From assembly GCF_013752535.1 (NCBI RefSeq), contig NZ_CP058348.1, positions 1,426,001-1,490,000 on the forward strand: a DNA stretch of 64,000 bases, written 5' to 3'. This document shows positions 17,105 through 26,694 of the stretch, in pieces. The position numbers and the translations under genes are program-made. The DNA is from Bdellovibrio sp. KM01 (GTDB taxonomy: Bacteria > Bdellovibrionota > Bdellovibrionia > Bdellovibrionales > Bdellovibrionaceae). Each line of letters begins with the position of its first letter. Within the stretch, counting starts at the first letter, position 1. Below the pieces are notes generated by a model, which worked only from the letters and a program-made list of their open reading frames with translations, did not search any database and was not told the origin of the DNA.

Positions 17105-17591
17105 GCACAATGAACCTAGATCCTTAGCAATTCACTTGATTGAAGATGATGATGATCATGCGGGAATTGTCGTACGCCTGCTGGCGAGGGCAGCTTCGAG
17201 CAGCAAGGTGGAACGTTCAAAAGATGGAGCCGAAGCTATTGAGTACCTGGAACAAAAAAAACAAGAGGAAACAAGAAAACTTCCGGATCTTATTTTGTTG
17301 GATCTAAAGCTTCCCAAAAAAGACGGGCATGAAGTTTTGCAGTATATAAAAGAAGATCCAATTCTGCATTCAATACCCGTGGTGATTTTGTCGACTTCGG
17401 ATGCGGAGTCTGATCGGACCAAAGCTTATGAACTTTACGCCAATAGCTATTTAGTCAAACCGCTAGAGCTCAGCAGCTTTAAGGATTTGACAGATGAAAT
17501 CATCAGATATTGGGGTTTTTGGAATATCCCAGCAACGGAAAAAAAAGATGCGTCTGTTCCGGCCAGGAGGTTGAGTGAGACCAGCCCCTAA
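17088..17591 (+). CDS. Rcp1-type response regulator
   Basis: 167 residues. The receiver carries IHLIEDDDDHAGIVVR, the phosphoacceptor Asp72 in LILLDLKLPKKDGHEVL, switch Ser/Thr in VILSTSDAESD, and Lys in SYLVKPLE. The Lys-rich LPKKDG loop and a C-terminal helix are typical of the phytochrome-associated Rcp1 group, which pairs with soluble PAS/GAF kinases. A good AAGGAG site precedes the tandem ATGs at 17088. It overlaps both neighbours (17 bases each), so it probably works with the PAS kinase and the hybrid kinase. Confidence 0.92.
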   Translation: MMESTEHNEPRSLAIHLIEDDDDHAGIVVRLLARAASSSKVERSKDGAEAIEYLEQKKQEETRKLPDLILLDLKLPKKDGHEVLQYIKEDPILHSIPVVILSTSDAESDRTKAYELYANSYLVKPLELSSFKDLTDEIIRYWGFWNIPATEKKDASVPARRLSETSP

Positions 17592-19611
17592 ACGACTTAG
17601 TATCTTATTGATCGAGGACAATGACGAGCACGCTGAAATAGTTGAGCGTCACTTGCGTCGTATTGATTCAATGAGCATTGTTGTTACGAGAGAGTCATTT
17701 CTTTCGAAGGGGCTAGAACAATTAGGCGAGAGAAAATTCGATGCAGTTTTGTTGGATTTGCATTTGCCGGACAGTAGTTTTATGGAGACCCTGCCACGAG
17801 TCAGTAAGGTCGCCAGTGAAACTCCGGTCATCGTTTTATCCGCTTTAGACGATCGCAGTAGTACCATTAAAGCGGCACAAGATGGGGCCTCTGATTTTTT
17901 GAATAAGGCGCACCTGTCATCTGAGCTTCTTGCGCGCACAATTTTAAGTTCCATAGAGCGCAAAGAGTCCGAAATAAAAATTAAACATCAGTTGCATCAA
18001 ACCGCTTTGCTTTCCGAGCTCAGTCAATTCTCTTTGAAAGAAGTTAATATTGAAAAAGTGAAGCTGCGCTGTCGGGAAGTCCTGATCAATGCTTTGTTGG
18101 TCGATTACGTTCAATTTATGGAACCACCGGAAGGTGGAAAGGAATCGTTGGCGCAGCGACCGCGCGATGGAGTTCCGTTTTTGTTCAGTGAACTTGAATT
18201 TTTGGGCATGGAGAAGCAGAAGGAGAATTTACTTAGATCGGGATTGAAGTCCGGTATAAATGTCGTGATCACCACGAGGGATGTCGACAGTCCGCCCATT
18301 GTTATGATGATCTATGATCACCGCGAGAGAACCTTCAAATTCGATGAGATTGAATTTGTAAAAGCTGTCGCCAATATTTTGTCGTCAGTTGTGACCCACG
18401 CCTATTTGGAAAAGCTTCTTCAGCAGAAAATTGAAAGTTTAAAACAGGCTCACCAAAAGAAAGATGAGTTTTTGGCGACTCTTTCCCATGAGTTACGAAC
18501 TCCATTGAATGTAATAGCGGGATATTTGGAAATACTTCGTGATGCCCAACCGGAGTCTGAAGAATATTTCAATGCATTGCAGATTATTGATGCCAATCTA
18601 AAAATCGAGACGCGGCTGATTGGCGAAATATTAGATATGTCCCGTATTATTACCGGAAAAATGAAATTGGATCTGAACTTTTATGCGTTGGATGAAATGA
18701 TTGACTCAAGTATTGAATCGCTAAGCGTCGCCCTGGCAGCCAAAAAAATTAATTTGGAAATGCATGTGGCACCTCATCTGGGAAGAATGTGGGGCGATCG
18801 AGATCGTATGCGCCAGGTAATCTGGAATCTGGTTTCAAATGCCGTAAAGTTCACTCCTTTGGGTGGGACCATTAAGATTTTCGCAAGCAAAGTAAATGAC
18901 GTCTTTGAATTTTCCATTGAAGACAATGGAGTGGGTATTGTTGCCGAAAATCAAGAGGATGTTTTTAATCGATTCTGGCAGGAAGATTCGGCTATCACGC
19001 GACAGCACATGGGATTGGGGCTGGGATTAGGAATTGTCAGACATATTGTTGAACTCCACGGCGGGACGGTGGAAGTTTTCAGTGCAGGAAGAAATAAAGG
19101 TGCTCGGTTCACGATTCACGTTCCTATTCAACAGGTTCGTGCGGTGGATTCACATCCGGTAGAAAAATCGGTTGAATCCGATAGACCTGTGGCAAATCAA
19201 AACTTGCAAGGAATGCATTTATTAGCAATCGATGACTCGGAAGACTCCCTCAATCTATTAAAACATCTGCTAAAAAAGTCAGGAGCTAACGTTGAAGGGA
19301 CAAGTGACCCACAGCAAGGCTTGGATATGGCAAAAAGAGATGGATACGATGTCATCATTTGCGATATCGGAATGCCGGTTTTAGATGGATATGCCCTGAT
19401 AAGTAAGCTCAGGGAGTGGGAAGAAGAAAAGGGCTTGCCTTTGACTTCTGCTATAGCCTTGACAGCTTATGTTGGCAAAGAAGATGTGGATAAAGCCCTG
19501 TCGGTCGGGTTTCAAGCTCACCTGCCTAAGCCTTTAGATCTGCCCTTATTAAAACAAAAAATAGTGGAATTGGCCCCGTCGGGCGATGAATCCTCCGTCG
19601 CTAGTATTTAA
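17575..19611 (+). CDS. Hybrid histidine kinase, receiver-kinase-receiver
   Basis: 678 residues, GTG start at 17575 inside the end of the previous gene. Order: N-terminal receiver (SILLIEDNDEHAE, Asp61 in VLLDLHLPDSS); a region of about 145-280 that looks GAF-like but is not certain; HisKA box LATLSHELRTPLN with His305; ATPase motifs LVSNAVKFTP, IEDNGVGIV, and GLGLGIVRHI; and a C-terminal receiver with Asp597 in IICDIGMPVLDGY. Soluble. With the three genes before it, this gives a local phosphorelay with multiple Asp acceptors. Confidence 0.92.
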   Translation: MRPAPKRLSILLIEDNDEHAEIVERHLRRIDSMSIVVTRESFLSKGLEQLGERKFDAVLLDLHLPDSSFMETLPRVSKVASETPVIVLSALDDRSSTIKAAQDGASDFLNKAHLSSELLARTILSSIERKESEIKIKHQLHQTALLSELSQFSLKEVNIEKVKLRCREVLINALLVDYVQFMEPPEGGKESLAQRPRDGVPFLFSELEFLGMEKQKENLLRSGLKSGINVVITTRDVDSPPIVMMIYDHRERTFKFDEIEFVKAVANILSSVVTHAYLEKLLQQKIESLKQAHQKKDEFLATLSHELRTPLNVIAGYLEILRDAQPESEEYFNALQIIDANLKIETRLIGEILDMSRIITGKMKLDLNFYALDEMIDSSIESLSVALAAKKINLEMHVAPHLGRMWGDRDRMRQVIWNLVSNAVKFTPLGGTIKIFASKVNDVFEFSIEDNGVGIVAENQEDVFNRFWQEDSAITRQHMGLGLGLGIVRHIVELHGGTVEVFSAGRNKGARFTIHVPIQQVRAVDSHPVEKSVESDRPVANQNLQGMHLLAIDDSEDSLNLLKHLLKKSGANVEGTSDPQQGLDMAKRDGYDVIICDIGMPVLDGYALISKLREWEEEKGLPLTSAIALTAYVGKEDVDKALSVGFQAHLPKPLDLPLLKQKIVELAPSGDESSVASI

Positions 19612-19617
19612 TTGGAT

Positions 19618-19731
19618 CTAAGTACATCCCCTGATCAAATAGAGTATCAAAAGGATCGGAACTGGAATTCCAATCAGCCACAGAAAGATCCATCCCATTT
19701 TACCAGCCGTGTCTTTTATTGATGGTTTCAT
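19618..19731 (-). CDS. 37-residue single-span membrane peptide
   Basis: Too short for usual gene finding, but well supported: ATG 19731 is preceded by a strong AGAGGAGG site, and the frame ends at TAG 19618. The peptide starts MKPSIKDTAGKMGWIF, followed by a Pro-containing hydrophobic span (LIGIPVPILLILYLI) and ends RGCT. It should insert once in the inner membrane. I recall similar short MGW..F..IGIP..L.LY..RGCT peptides in other proteobacteria, but give no function. It is antisense to the flanking kinase genes and sits between their transcripts. Confidence 0.7.
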   Translation of the reverse strand: MKPSIKDTAGKMGWIFLWLIGIPVPILLILYLIRGCT

Positions 19732-19920
19732 GATGTCCTCCTCTTTACATATGATAACTATATGATGATTCTAAAAGCTTATTAGTTTCGAGTGGTCTTT
19801 GGTGTTTCTTTGCAGCCAGCGAGAGTTTTTTCTCTGGAGGAAAGTCGTATTTATTTCAAGTTAAGCAATGTTGGGATCCAGCTTGACCAGTGTAAAACGA
19901 CAGTTGGATAATTTTCGAGG

Positions 19921-21789
19921 ATGGCAAAGTTAGGAAGAGTTTTCATTCTGTGGGTGCTGGTTTTCCTGGCTTTTTCTGCTCGAGCCTCGTCATGGGATTT
20001 AACTTCCAATGTCAGGCTCGGGATGTCTTCTCCCGGCGTCAGCGATTTTTCGACCATCGAGTTTAATACTTTATCAACCGGTACTCTGACTCAGGTTTAT
20101 TCCGATAAAGATCCCTGGTTTCAAATTCACATTCAAAATTCCAGTGACGAACCTTTACAAAAGATTTTGTATTTTGATTCACCTCAAATAGGACGCCTGA
20201 CTTTGTGGCAAGATGGGAAGTATCGCCCCATTTATTCAGGACCGGGATATCCTTTGGAAGAAAGAGCTTATCCCTCACGCCTTGGAGCATTTCTAATTCA
20301 ATTGGCACCTCAGGAAAATGGAGTCTTTTATATTAAGCGCGACATTCACCATGCGTTGAACTCCAAAGTCTTTTTGACAGATGAAAGTGATTTTTTAAAG
20401 CAGGAAAACTCCGCACGGATGATTTTCTTTTTCTATATAGGTGGAATTGTCGCCCTGGTTCTTTATAATTTTCTGCTGGGTGTGTTCACGACCGAAAAGG
20501 ATTATCTGCTTTACTCCTTGTTTGCGGGAAGTTTTGGTGCCACAGCCTTGGTTCTGCACGGTGTGGTGGACACCTATCTTTTACCAAATCGTTTCATCGT
20601 TTTTTCGAATTATTTGATGTTCTTTTCCTCTCTGACACTGCTATCCGCCTGTTTTTTTGTCGAACGGTTTTTAGGAATCACCCGTGAGTTCAAACTGGGT
20701 TTTAATGGCATTCGGATTTTTAAATGTCTGGCTGCAGTTCCGCTGATCGGGAGTTTTGTGGTCCCCGAGCACCGCGAGCTGTTTTTCCTGGGATTCTGGA
20801 TTGATATTGCCATTGCTGCGGCGATTTTATTTTTCATTTTTTGCGGCTTTTATATGTTGCTGCGGCACGCTCATCAATTGGCGACATATTTCCTATTTAG
20901 CTGGGTGGTGGTTTTGCTTGGAACCTTCGTTTGGCTTGCGGCATTCTATGGCATTATTCCCAACAGTACTTTCACGCAGTATTCGCTGCTATTTGCGAAC
21001 CTTGGTGAAATGGTGGTGCTATCCCTGGGGCTTGCCTATAAAATTCGTGTCTTAGACGAGCAAAAGCGCCGTGCCTTGCGCGCGGCAGAGGATAAGGACC
21101 GATATCATCGCTTGGTTCGAGTGTTATCCCATGATGTGGCAAATACTGTATCGGGTCTTCTGTATCACTCAGAAATGCTAAAGTCCCACGTCGAATCAGG
21201 ACCTGCTGATATTCATCTGGACCGTATTCATAATTCAACAGGACAGTTGATTCAGATTTTAAAAGCGGTTCGTCACGAAGAAGTCTTTCACATCTTCCGT
21301 GAGCATGCCGAGATGGAGTTGGTGGATCTTAAATCCGTCTGTGAAGAGTTGGTGAATCACTATTCTTGGCAGTTGCGTGAAAAGCATTTAACGGCGGAAG
21401 TGAATATTTCTGCCAATCTGAAGGTTCGCGCGGATCGTTCGGCGTTGTTGAATCAGGTGCTTTCAAATATATTCTCGAATGCCATTAAGTTCAGTGACGA
21501 ACATAAAAAAGTGTCATTCGAGGTGTTGGAGGAAGGCGCCTTCCGCATCTTGCAGATCACTGACGAGGGTGTGGGCATTTTGCCAGAAGAAATTGATTTG
21601 ATTTTCTTCAGTAAAAAAATTGTCAGCCATCGTGGTACAGTCAATGAATCGGGTACCGGTCTGGGAACTTCATTGATTTCAGAGTATATGAAACTATTTG
21701 GCGGCCGTATTGAAGTTCAATCTCGGCACCACAGTAAACACGACGTTTCTGGAACCACGGTGCGATTGCTTTTCCCAAATATTGAGTGA
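19921..21789 (+). CDS. 7TMR-DISM sensor histidine kinase
   Basis: 622 residues. Signal peptide (MAKLGRVFILWVLVFLAFSA, cut after RAS), then an extracytoplasmic sandwich domain of about 170 residues with PWFQIHIQNSSDEP and GVFYIKRDIH, as in 7TMR-DISMED2. Seven hydrophobic spans follow (about 185-385, e.g. MIFFFYIGGIVALVLYNF). The kinase part has a divergent H box, VRVLSHDVANTVSG with His404, and ATPase motifs IFSNAIKFS, TDEGVGILP, and GTGLGTSLISEY. Such receptors are thought to sense carbohydrate or other envelope ligands; the ligand here is unknown. Confidence 0.9.
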   Translation: MAKLGRVFILWVLVFLAFSARASSWDLTSNVRLGMSSPGVSDFSTIEFNTLSTGTLTQVYSDKDPWFQIHIQNSSDEPLQKILYFDSPQIGRLTLWQDGKYRPIYSGPGYPLEERAYPSRLGAFLIQLAPQENGVFYIKRDIHHALNSKVFLTDESDFLKQENSARMIFFFYIGGIVALVLYNFLLGVFTTEKDYLLYSLFAGSFGATALVLHGVVDTYLLPNRFIVFSNYLMFFSSLTLLSACFFVERFLGITREFKLGFNGIRIFKCLAAVPLIGSFVVPEHRELFFLGFWIDIAIAAAILFFIFCGFYMLLRHAHQLATYFLFSWVVVLLGTFVWLAAFYGIIPNSTFTQYSLLFANLGEMVVLSLGLAYKIRVLDEQKRRALRAAEDKDRYHRLVRVLSHDVANTVSGLLYHSEMLKSHVESGPADIHLDRIHNSTGQLIQILKAVRHEEVFHIFREHAEMELVDLKSVCEELVNHYSWQLREKHLTAEVNISANLKVRADRSALLNQVLSNIFSNAIKFSDEHKKVSFEVLEEGAFRILQITDEGVGILPEEIDLIFFSKKIVSHRGTVNESGTGLGTSLISEYMKLFGGRIEVQSRHHSKHDVSGTTVRLLFPNIE

Positions 21790-21834
21790 CGCTGAGACTT
21801 GCGGGCGCTTCAGAATTACGATAACGTTTGTTCA

Positions 21835-22521
21835 ATGAATTCTATTTCTATTGCTTCCTTCTATCATTATGTTTTCGTTTGTCTGGTGGCTTTGTTTCCA
21901 CCGGTGAATCCCTTCGGTACTGCTTTTATCGTTGGACCCTTTCTAAAAGGACTTTCCACCAGGCGCCGTATGCAATCGGCGGCAGCCATTGCGATTTATT
22001 GCCTGGGAATTTGCATTACCTTTACCTTGCTGGGTGGGTTTTTCTTTAAGCTTTTCGGAATCTCGGTGCCTGTGGTGCAGATTGCCGGGGGCATGTTGAT
22101 TGCGCGCATGGGTTTTTCAATTTTGTCAGCGACCGATCCCCAGGAGGATCAAGAAAAAGTCGTGGACAATGACAATGCCGCTCGTAATAAATCTTTGAAG
22201 TCAATGCTGTTTTATCCGCTGGCATTTCCAACGACTACGGGTGGTGGGACGATCTCTGTTCTGATGGCGTTAAGTGCGAATAGTTATCATGAAAATCACG
22301 CCATCCATATGTTCAACCTTCTTGCGACTTCCGTCGCGTGCGTGATTTTGGCTCTGATCATTTTTGCCTGTTATTCACTGACTCCAACTATTCTGGACCG
22401 TTTAAATCTGCAGGCACTTCAGGTGGCAAACAAATTCAGCGGATTTTTGACGTTTTGTGTGGGAATCCAGATTATGGTGGATGGCGTCTTGGGAGTCGCA
22501 AAAATTCTTATCAAAGGCTGA
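21835..22521 (+). CDS. MarC-family integral membrane protein
   Basis: 228 residues with about six membrane spans. Family blocks include ALFPPVNPFGTAFIVGPFLKG near the N terminus, IAGGMLIARMGFSIL, and PLAFPTTTGGGTISVL with conserved Pro and Gly-rich motif of the UPF0056/MarC family. Function of the family is unsettled; an antibiotic-resistance role was claimed and later doubted. ATG 21835 is preferred to an upstream TTG because the family begins at this hydrophobic segment. Confidence 0.88.
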   Translation: MNSISIASFYHYVFVCLVALFPPVNPFGTAFIVGPFLKGLSTRRRMQSAAAIAIYCLGICITFTLLGGFFFKLFGISVPVVQIAGGMLIARMGFSILSATDPQEDQEKVVDNDNAARNKSLKSMLFYPLAFPTTTGGGTISVLMALSANSYHENHAIHMFNLLATSVACVILALIIFACYSLTPTILDRLNLQALQVANKFSGFLTFCVGIQIMVDGVLGVAKILIKG

Positions 22522-22543
22522 AATTAGGGCTATCGTTTTTCTT

Positions 22544-24085
22544 ATGAAAAAAAGAACAACGACCCAGATTCTAGTAAGCACATTATTAACGGGAACTTTG
22601 CTTGGCTGCGCAGGGGGTGGTTCCACTTCGACTTCTTCCAATGCGCCCCAAAAAAAAATCCACGAAAGTATCGTTCTTAAAGGTGTGACCATCGTCAACA
22701 CACAAAATGGTCAGTTGCTGCCGAATATGGCGGTGATGATTGACTCGGGAAAAATCTCAAAAATTATTTCTGTCGAAGCCGTGGGGGAACAGGGTAGCAA
22801 GCGTATCATCGATGCGACGGGAAAATATCTGGTTCCGGGATATTTGGATATGCATGCACATATCCTGGATGATTCCTCATCTGCCGAGATGGGGGCCATT
22901 ATGCTCGCACACGGCATCACGGGTTATCGTCAGATGTCCGGAACTGACGAAATGCTTTTGCAACGTAAAGACGGTAAGTTGAAATTCTCCGAAGACTCTC
23001 CGGAGCTTTTAGGAATGCCAGGTCCGGTCCTTTTACGTTCGAATGCAAGCTCTCCAGATACGGCTGTGGAACTTGTTCGAAAACAGCGCTCTGAAGGTGC
23101 CGACTTTATTAAAGTTGTCGATGTGGCTCCAAATGTATTTTTTGCGGCTTTGGCGGAAGCTAAAAAAGAGGGGGAGTATTTCGCAGGTCATATCCCGGCA
23201 GGGGTTGATGCGGTTCAAGCATCGAAAGCAGGAATGCTTTCGATCGAGCATCTAGGGCCTGTTGATTCGGTGTTGATCAGTTGCTCCACTAATGAAGCCA
23301 GTGTTCGTAAAGCCATTGGTTCTGAAGCGACAGTGAACATGTCAGCAGAAGTCGGTAAGCTCACGGTCGCAAATCCCTTGTTGGTGCGTTTGATGGCCAA
23401 TCAAAATGCCTTTTTGAAAACCCGCACGATCATTGATACCTATAGTGATTCAAAATGTAAAAAAGTTGCCGAGACATTTGCGAATTTCAAAACTTGGCAT
23501 GTGCCGACGTTGATTCGTAACGTCACTATGCAACAGGCCGATAAAGCCGAATACACGAACTCTGCAAACCTTCAGTACGTATCCCGCGGGATGCGCGAAT
23601 ACTGGGATGGAGTTTCTAAGCAGTTTACTAAAACTGTAAAACCGGTGGCTCGCGAAACTCTTCGTCAGTTGGGTGCGATGGACATGAAGCTGGTAAAACT
23701 ATTTGATCAGCAGGGTGTGAAAATGATGACGGGAACTGATGTGGGTGGCATGTGGGTCGTGCCTGGAGTTTCTTTGCATCAAGAGTTCGATCTTTTAGCG
23801 AAAGCCGGATTGTCGCCATTAAAAGTTTTGCAGATGACAACTTTAAATGGAGCAGAATTCTTGGGTAAGCGCTCCACAATGGGAACTGTGGAAGTCGGCA
23901 AAGATGCGAATTTGGTTTTGCTTGATGCAAACCCAATTGTCAGCGTTACGAATCTTCATAAAATCAACGCTGTTATCAGAGACGGGAAATACTATTCTGA
24001 AGCGATGCTAAATTCCCTTAAGCAAGAAGCGGCAAAAAAGCTTTCGACAGCTGAAAAGTCCAGCGATAGCGCCCACGTGTATTAA
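22544..24085 (+). CDS. Lipoprotein amidohydrolase
   Basis: 513 residues starting at ATG 22544. A lipobox LLGC with Cys22 follows a 21-residue signal, so the protein is anchored in the envelope. The rest is an amidohydrolase-superfamily fold: YLVPGYLDMHAHILDD gives the metal-binding HxH, FIKVVDVAPN lies near the carboxylated Lys position, GHIPAGVDAV and SIEHLG carry later His residues, and MMTGTDVGG the catalytic Asp. The C-terminal LGKRSTMGTVEVGKDANLVLLD is the typical second beta-sandwich. Related enzymes cleave amides or dipeptides such as prolyl or imidazolone substrates; specificity cannot be read here. Confidence 0.9.
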   Translation: MKKRTTTQILVSTLLTGTLLGCAGGGSTSTSSNAPQKKIHESIVLKGVTIVNTQNGQLLPNMAVMIDSGKISKIISVEAVGEQGSKRIIDATGKYLVPGYLDMHAHILDDSSSAEMGAIMLAHGITGYRQMSGTDEMLLQRKDGKLKFSEDSPELLGMPGPVLLRSNASSPDTAVELVRKQRSEGADFIKVVDVAPNVFFAALAEAKKEGEYFAGHIPAGVDAVQASKAGMLSIEHLGPVDSVLISCSTNEASVRKAIGSEATVNMSAEVGKLTVANPLLVRLMANQNAFLKTRTIIDTYSDSKCKKVAETFANFKTWHVPTLIRNVTMQQADKAEYTNSANLQYVSRGMREYWDGVSKQFTKTVKPVARETLRQLGAMDMKLVKLFDQQGVKMMTGTDVGGMWVVPGVSLHQEFDLLAKAGLSPLKVLQMTTLNGAEFLGKRSTMGTVEVGKDANLVLLDANPIVSVTNLHKINAVIRDGKYYSEAMLNSLKQEAAKKLSTAEKSSDSAHVY

Positions 24086-24148
24086 TAATGTTCGAGGGAA
24101 AATGATTCTTAATTTGTCAGCAGCGATGGTTGCTGGCAAACTTTCGCT

Positions 24149-24556
24149 ATGAATGAGCTTTTTCGCCAGGTTTCAAATAAAATTGCACATTGGGTAGGGA
24201 CGCCCGGAGCGTTTGCTATCGCGGTTCTTGGTATTGTTGTGTGGGCGATGTGTGGACCGCTCTTTCATTTTTCAGACACCTGGCAGCTGGTGATAAACAC
24301 GACAACCACGATCATCACTTTTCTTATGGTATTCTTAATTCAAAATACCCAAAATCGGGATGCTCGGGCCATTCACTTAAAGTTGGATGAATTGATTCGC
24401 GCCACAACGGGGGCTCGTAATTCCTTGATTGATTTGGAAGAAATGTCGGATGAGCTGTTAGATCAAGTACACGAAGACTTTAAAGCCTCGCACGAACACA
24501 TTACATCTATTATTGAAGAAATCGAAAAGCAGAAGGAAAAACGGGCCCAGGATTAA
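24149..24556 (+). CDS. Low-affinity iron permease family protein
   Basis: 135 residues. Two membrane spans (AFAIAVLGIVVWAMCGP and LVINTTTTIITFLMVFLIQ) are joined by FHFSDTWQ, and followed by NTQNRDARAIHLKLDELI, the diagnostic block of the low-affinity iron permease (FTR-like) family of small inner-membrane proteins. A charged C-terminal helix extends into the cytoplasm. Iron transport by bacterial members is mostly presumed from fungal Fet4. Its end overlaps by four bases the convergent YiiX-like gene. Confidence 0.88.
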   Translation: MNELFRQVSNKIAHWVGTPGAFAIAVLGIVVWAMCGPLFHFSDTWQLVINTTTTIITFLMVFLIQNTQNRDARAIHLKLDELIRATTGARNSLIDLEEMSDELLDQVHEDFKASHEHITSIIEEIEKQKEKRAQD

Positions 24557-25077
24557 TTTTCATCGGAGACTTTTTGATGATCCAAAGCCCAACGATATAA
24601 AGAGTCCGGCGACAATCCCGGCGTCCCATCAAGGTCCCAATAATTTTTTGGCCAAACTTTTTTATTAAAGATCATCGGGTGAGTGGGGACATTTAAAAGT
24701 TTACCGATGATTTCAGAGCAATACATCGCGCTGTCATCCCAGGAATACCAAAAATCAAAAGGCAAACCCAAGTACTGCGTGATCTGCGTGGCATTCAATT
24801 CAGGTGTGACTTCGACGATCGCGGTGATCGTGCCGTGCTGATTTAAGCGCTCTTCGCTAATCACCGCGACGCCTTCGCCAGGATAAGCATTCAGCCAAAG
24901 GGGAGCTATATCATCAAATTGAATGGCCGTATGAGAGAAACGAGCGCCGGGCTCGTATTCAACTCGCTCACCGCGGGAGTTAAAAGTTTCCAGAAATGCG
25001 ATGCGCGTAACTGCCTCAGCAGGAGGCTGCGATAAAAGAGAGATGAATAGTAAGGTTAAACTGAATCCCAAGCGCAT
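24553..25077 (-). CDS. Secreted YiiX/NlpC-P60-like permuted papain-fold hydrolase
   Basis: 174 residues from ATG 25077, preceded by AGGAGG. Signal peptide MRLGFSLTLLFISLLSQPPA ends near EA. His49 in RFSHTAIQFDD and Cys120 in DSAMYCSEIIGKLL are in the His-before-Cys order of permuted NlpC/P60 proteins such as YiiX/YaeF. These act on peptidoglycan stems, lipids or amides; substrate is unknown here. Two upstream in-frame starts would add 49 residues with no signal-like character and were set aside. Divergent from the alpha/beta hydrolase gene. Confidence 0.85.
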   Translation of the reverse strand: MRLGFSLTLLFISLLSQPPAEAVTRIAFLETFNSRGERVEYEPGARFSHTAIQFDDIAPLWLNAYPGEGVAVISEERLNQHGTITAIVEVTPELNATQITQYLGLPFDFWYSWDDSAMYCSEIIGKLLNVPTHPMIFNKKVWPKNYWDLDGTPGLSPDSLYRWALDHQKVSDEN

Positions 25078-25202
25078 GGTAGGGGTTGTCCTCCTTTGAG
25101 ATGTGCCAGTCAAAATATTTCTGTTTGAAAAGTGACCGTGATCATTGTGTAGACTCCGGGGCCTTGCTATTTTTAATTGAGAATGCCGCATGGAGGCCGT
25201 TA

Positions 25203-25910
25203 GTGAATAAAAATCAATCAACACCCCTGGTATGCCTGCATGGGTTCCTATGTGATCCCAGACTGTGGCAAGATGTTATGGCCATTCATTCCTTTGCTGG
25301 TCCGGTGCATCTCATTGATTTTAAATTCTGCAAAACCCTGGAAGACATGCTCGGGCAAATTGAAAAATTGGCAGATTCTCGCTTCCATCTGGTGGGCTTT
25401 TCCATGGGCGGGTATATTGCCGAACTTTTTGCGACCAGATTTCCAGAGCGTATCGAGTCTCTGACTTTGATTGCCGCAAACGTGGGGGCGTTAAGTCAAA
25501 GAGACATCACCACGCGCATGAAAATGGCCGAGATGCTTTTAAATGTGCAGTACAAAGGCATGTCGGAAAAAGAAGTCGCCAAATTCATTCATCCCGAGTC
25601 AGCAAAAAATCTCCATGTTGTGGAGGCGATCATCGAAATGAGTCGCGCTTATACATCCGAGATGTATGTGAACCAAATGCGTGCGACCTTGCACCGCGAA
25701 GATCTAACTGAGGCTTTGGATGCTCTTGAATTTCCCATCTCCATTATTGCCGGCAGGGAAGATCGTGTGGTCTCTTATGACTCTCTTAAGACCTTTCACG
25801 AAGCGATCTCCCGCTCGGACTTTCAGGTGATAGAGGAGAGTGGACATTACCTTCCACTGGAGAAACCCGATGATGTTAGTCGAGCTATTTTGCGAGTAAT
25901 TTCTAGATAA
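25203..25910 (+). CDS. Alpha/beta-fold hydrolase
   Basis: 235 residues from GTG 25203, with GGAGG about six bases upstream; an in-frame start at 25086 lies before the fold. Strand and oxyanion motif LVCLHGFLCDPRLWQDV, nucleophile elbow GFSMGGYIAELFA with Ser67, Asp in IIAGREDRVVSYD, and His in EESGHYLPLEKP complete the catalytic triad. It looks like a cytoplasmic esterase or C-C hydrolase of the MhpC/MenH type, but the substrate is open. Confidence 0.9.
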   Translation: MNKNQSTPLVCLHGFLCDPRLWQDVMAIHSFAGPVHLIDFKFCKTLEDMLGQIEKLADSRFHLVGFSMGGYIAELFATRFPERIESLTLIAANVGALSQRDITTRMKMAEMLLNVQYKGMSEKEVAKFIHPESAKNLHVVEAIIEMSRAYTSEMYVNQMRATLHREDLTEALDALEFPISIIAGREDRVVSYDSLKTFHEAISRSDFQVIEESGHYLPLEKPDDVSRAILRVISR

Positions 25911-26000
25911 CTCTTTTCGAAACGCAATAAATCGGGACTAAGGAAGGCATCGTATTTAGGACATTTGAATATCTGACAAAGAACATTTAGCATTTTTTGT

Positions 26001-26678
26001 ATGACAACAATCAAATCTATGTTCGCGCTCGCTATCCTTTTGCTTTCTGCAAACCTCTCATTTGCTGCTAATGAAATACCTGTGAACGGAAGGCTGTTCA
26101 TCGGTTCCACGGCAGTGTCACCTTCAGATTTAAATACCTCGCTTGAATCGCAAAACATGAAGAAAGTTGAAAACATCACTCAGTATGGTGTCGAAATAGT
26201 CTATCCAGCATTTCGTTATCTGGATGTGGGGATTCGCTATACTCACAGAACATTGAGTAACGATGAAAATCCATCGAACACAAGCACAGATTATTGGGCA
26301 AAGCTTGATCAGGACACGTACATGTTTCTGGCAAGATTCCCTTTCCTAAAAACCGATATTGTCAGACTTGATGCTTTTGCGGGGGCCGGAGGGAGTAACA
26401 CCACTTACACCATTAAGTCCGCGACTGAAGATGGTTCTTTAACGAAAAAAGCCAGTGGGTCCTTCTTTGCCACGCCATACGCGGCCGCGGGAGCCTCGGT
26501 GGCTGTGGGTTTCAAGTGGATTTACTTTGTGATGGAGTTGGGTATGGAGAGCAATAAGCCTGATTCTTTCGATCGCGCTGGAACTGTCAGCAGCAATATC
26601 AATAATATCGATCTTTCTGGTTCCTATTTGACGATCGGAATTCTATTCACCGGAGTTCCCGGCACTCTTGGAAAATAA
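26001..26678 (+). CDS. Small outer-membrane beta-barrel protein
   Basis: 225 residues. Signal peptide with hydrophobic FALAILLLSANLSFA cut before AN. The mature part alternates polar and hydrophobic residues in amphipathic strands (VEIVYPAFRYLDVGIRYTH, YAAAGASVAVGFKWIYFVM) and ends with LTIGILFTGVPGTLGK, as in OmpW/OmpA-like eight-stranded barrels. No peptidoglycan-binding domain. Function unknown. Confidence 0.8.
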   Translation: MTTIKSMFALAILLLSANLSFAANEIPVNGRLFIGSTAVSPSDLNTSLESQNMKKVENITQYGVEIVYPAFRYLDVGIRYTHRTLSNDENPSNTSTDYWAKLDQDTYMFLARFPFLKTDIVRLDAFAGAGGSNTTYTIKSATEDGSLTKKASGSFFATPYAAAGASVAVGFKWIYFVMELGMESNKPDSFDRAGTVSSNINNIDLSGSYLTIGILFTGVPGTLGK

Positions 26679-26694
26679 TTCGGCTAAATTTAGG

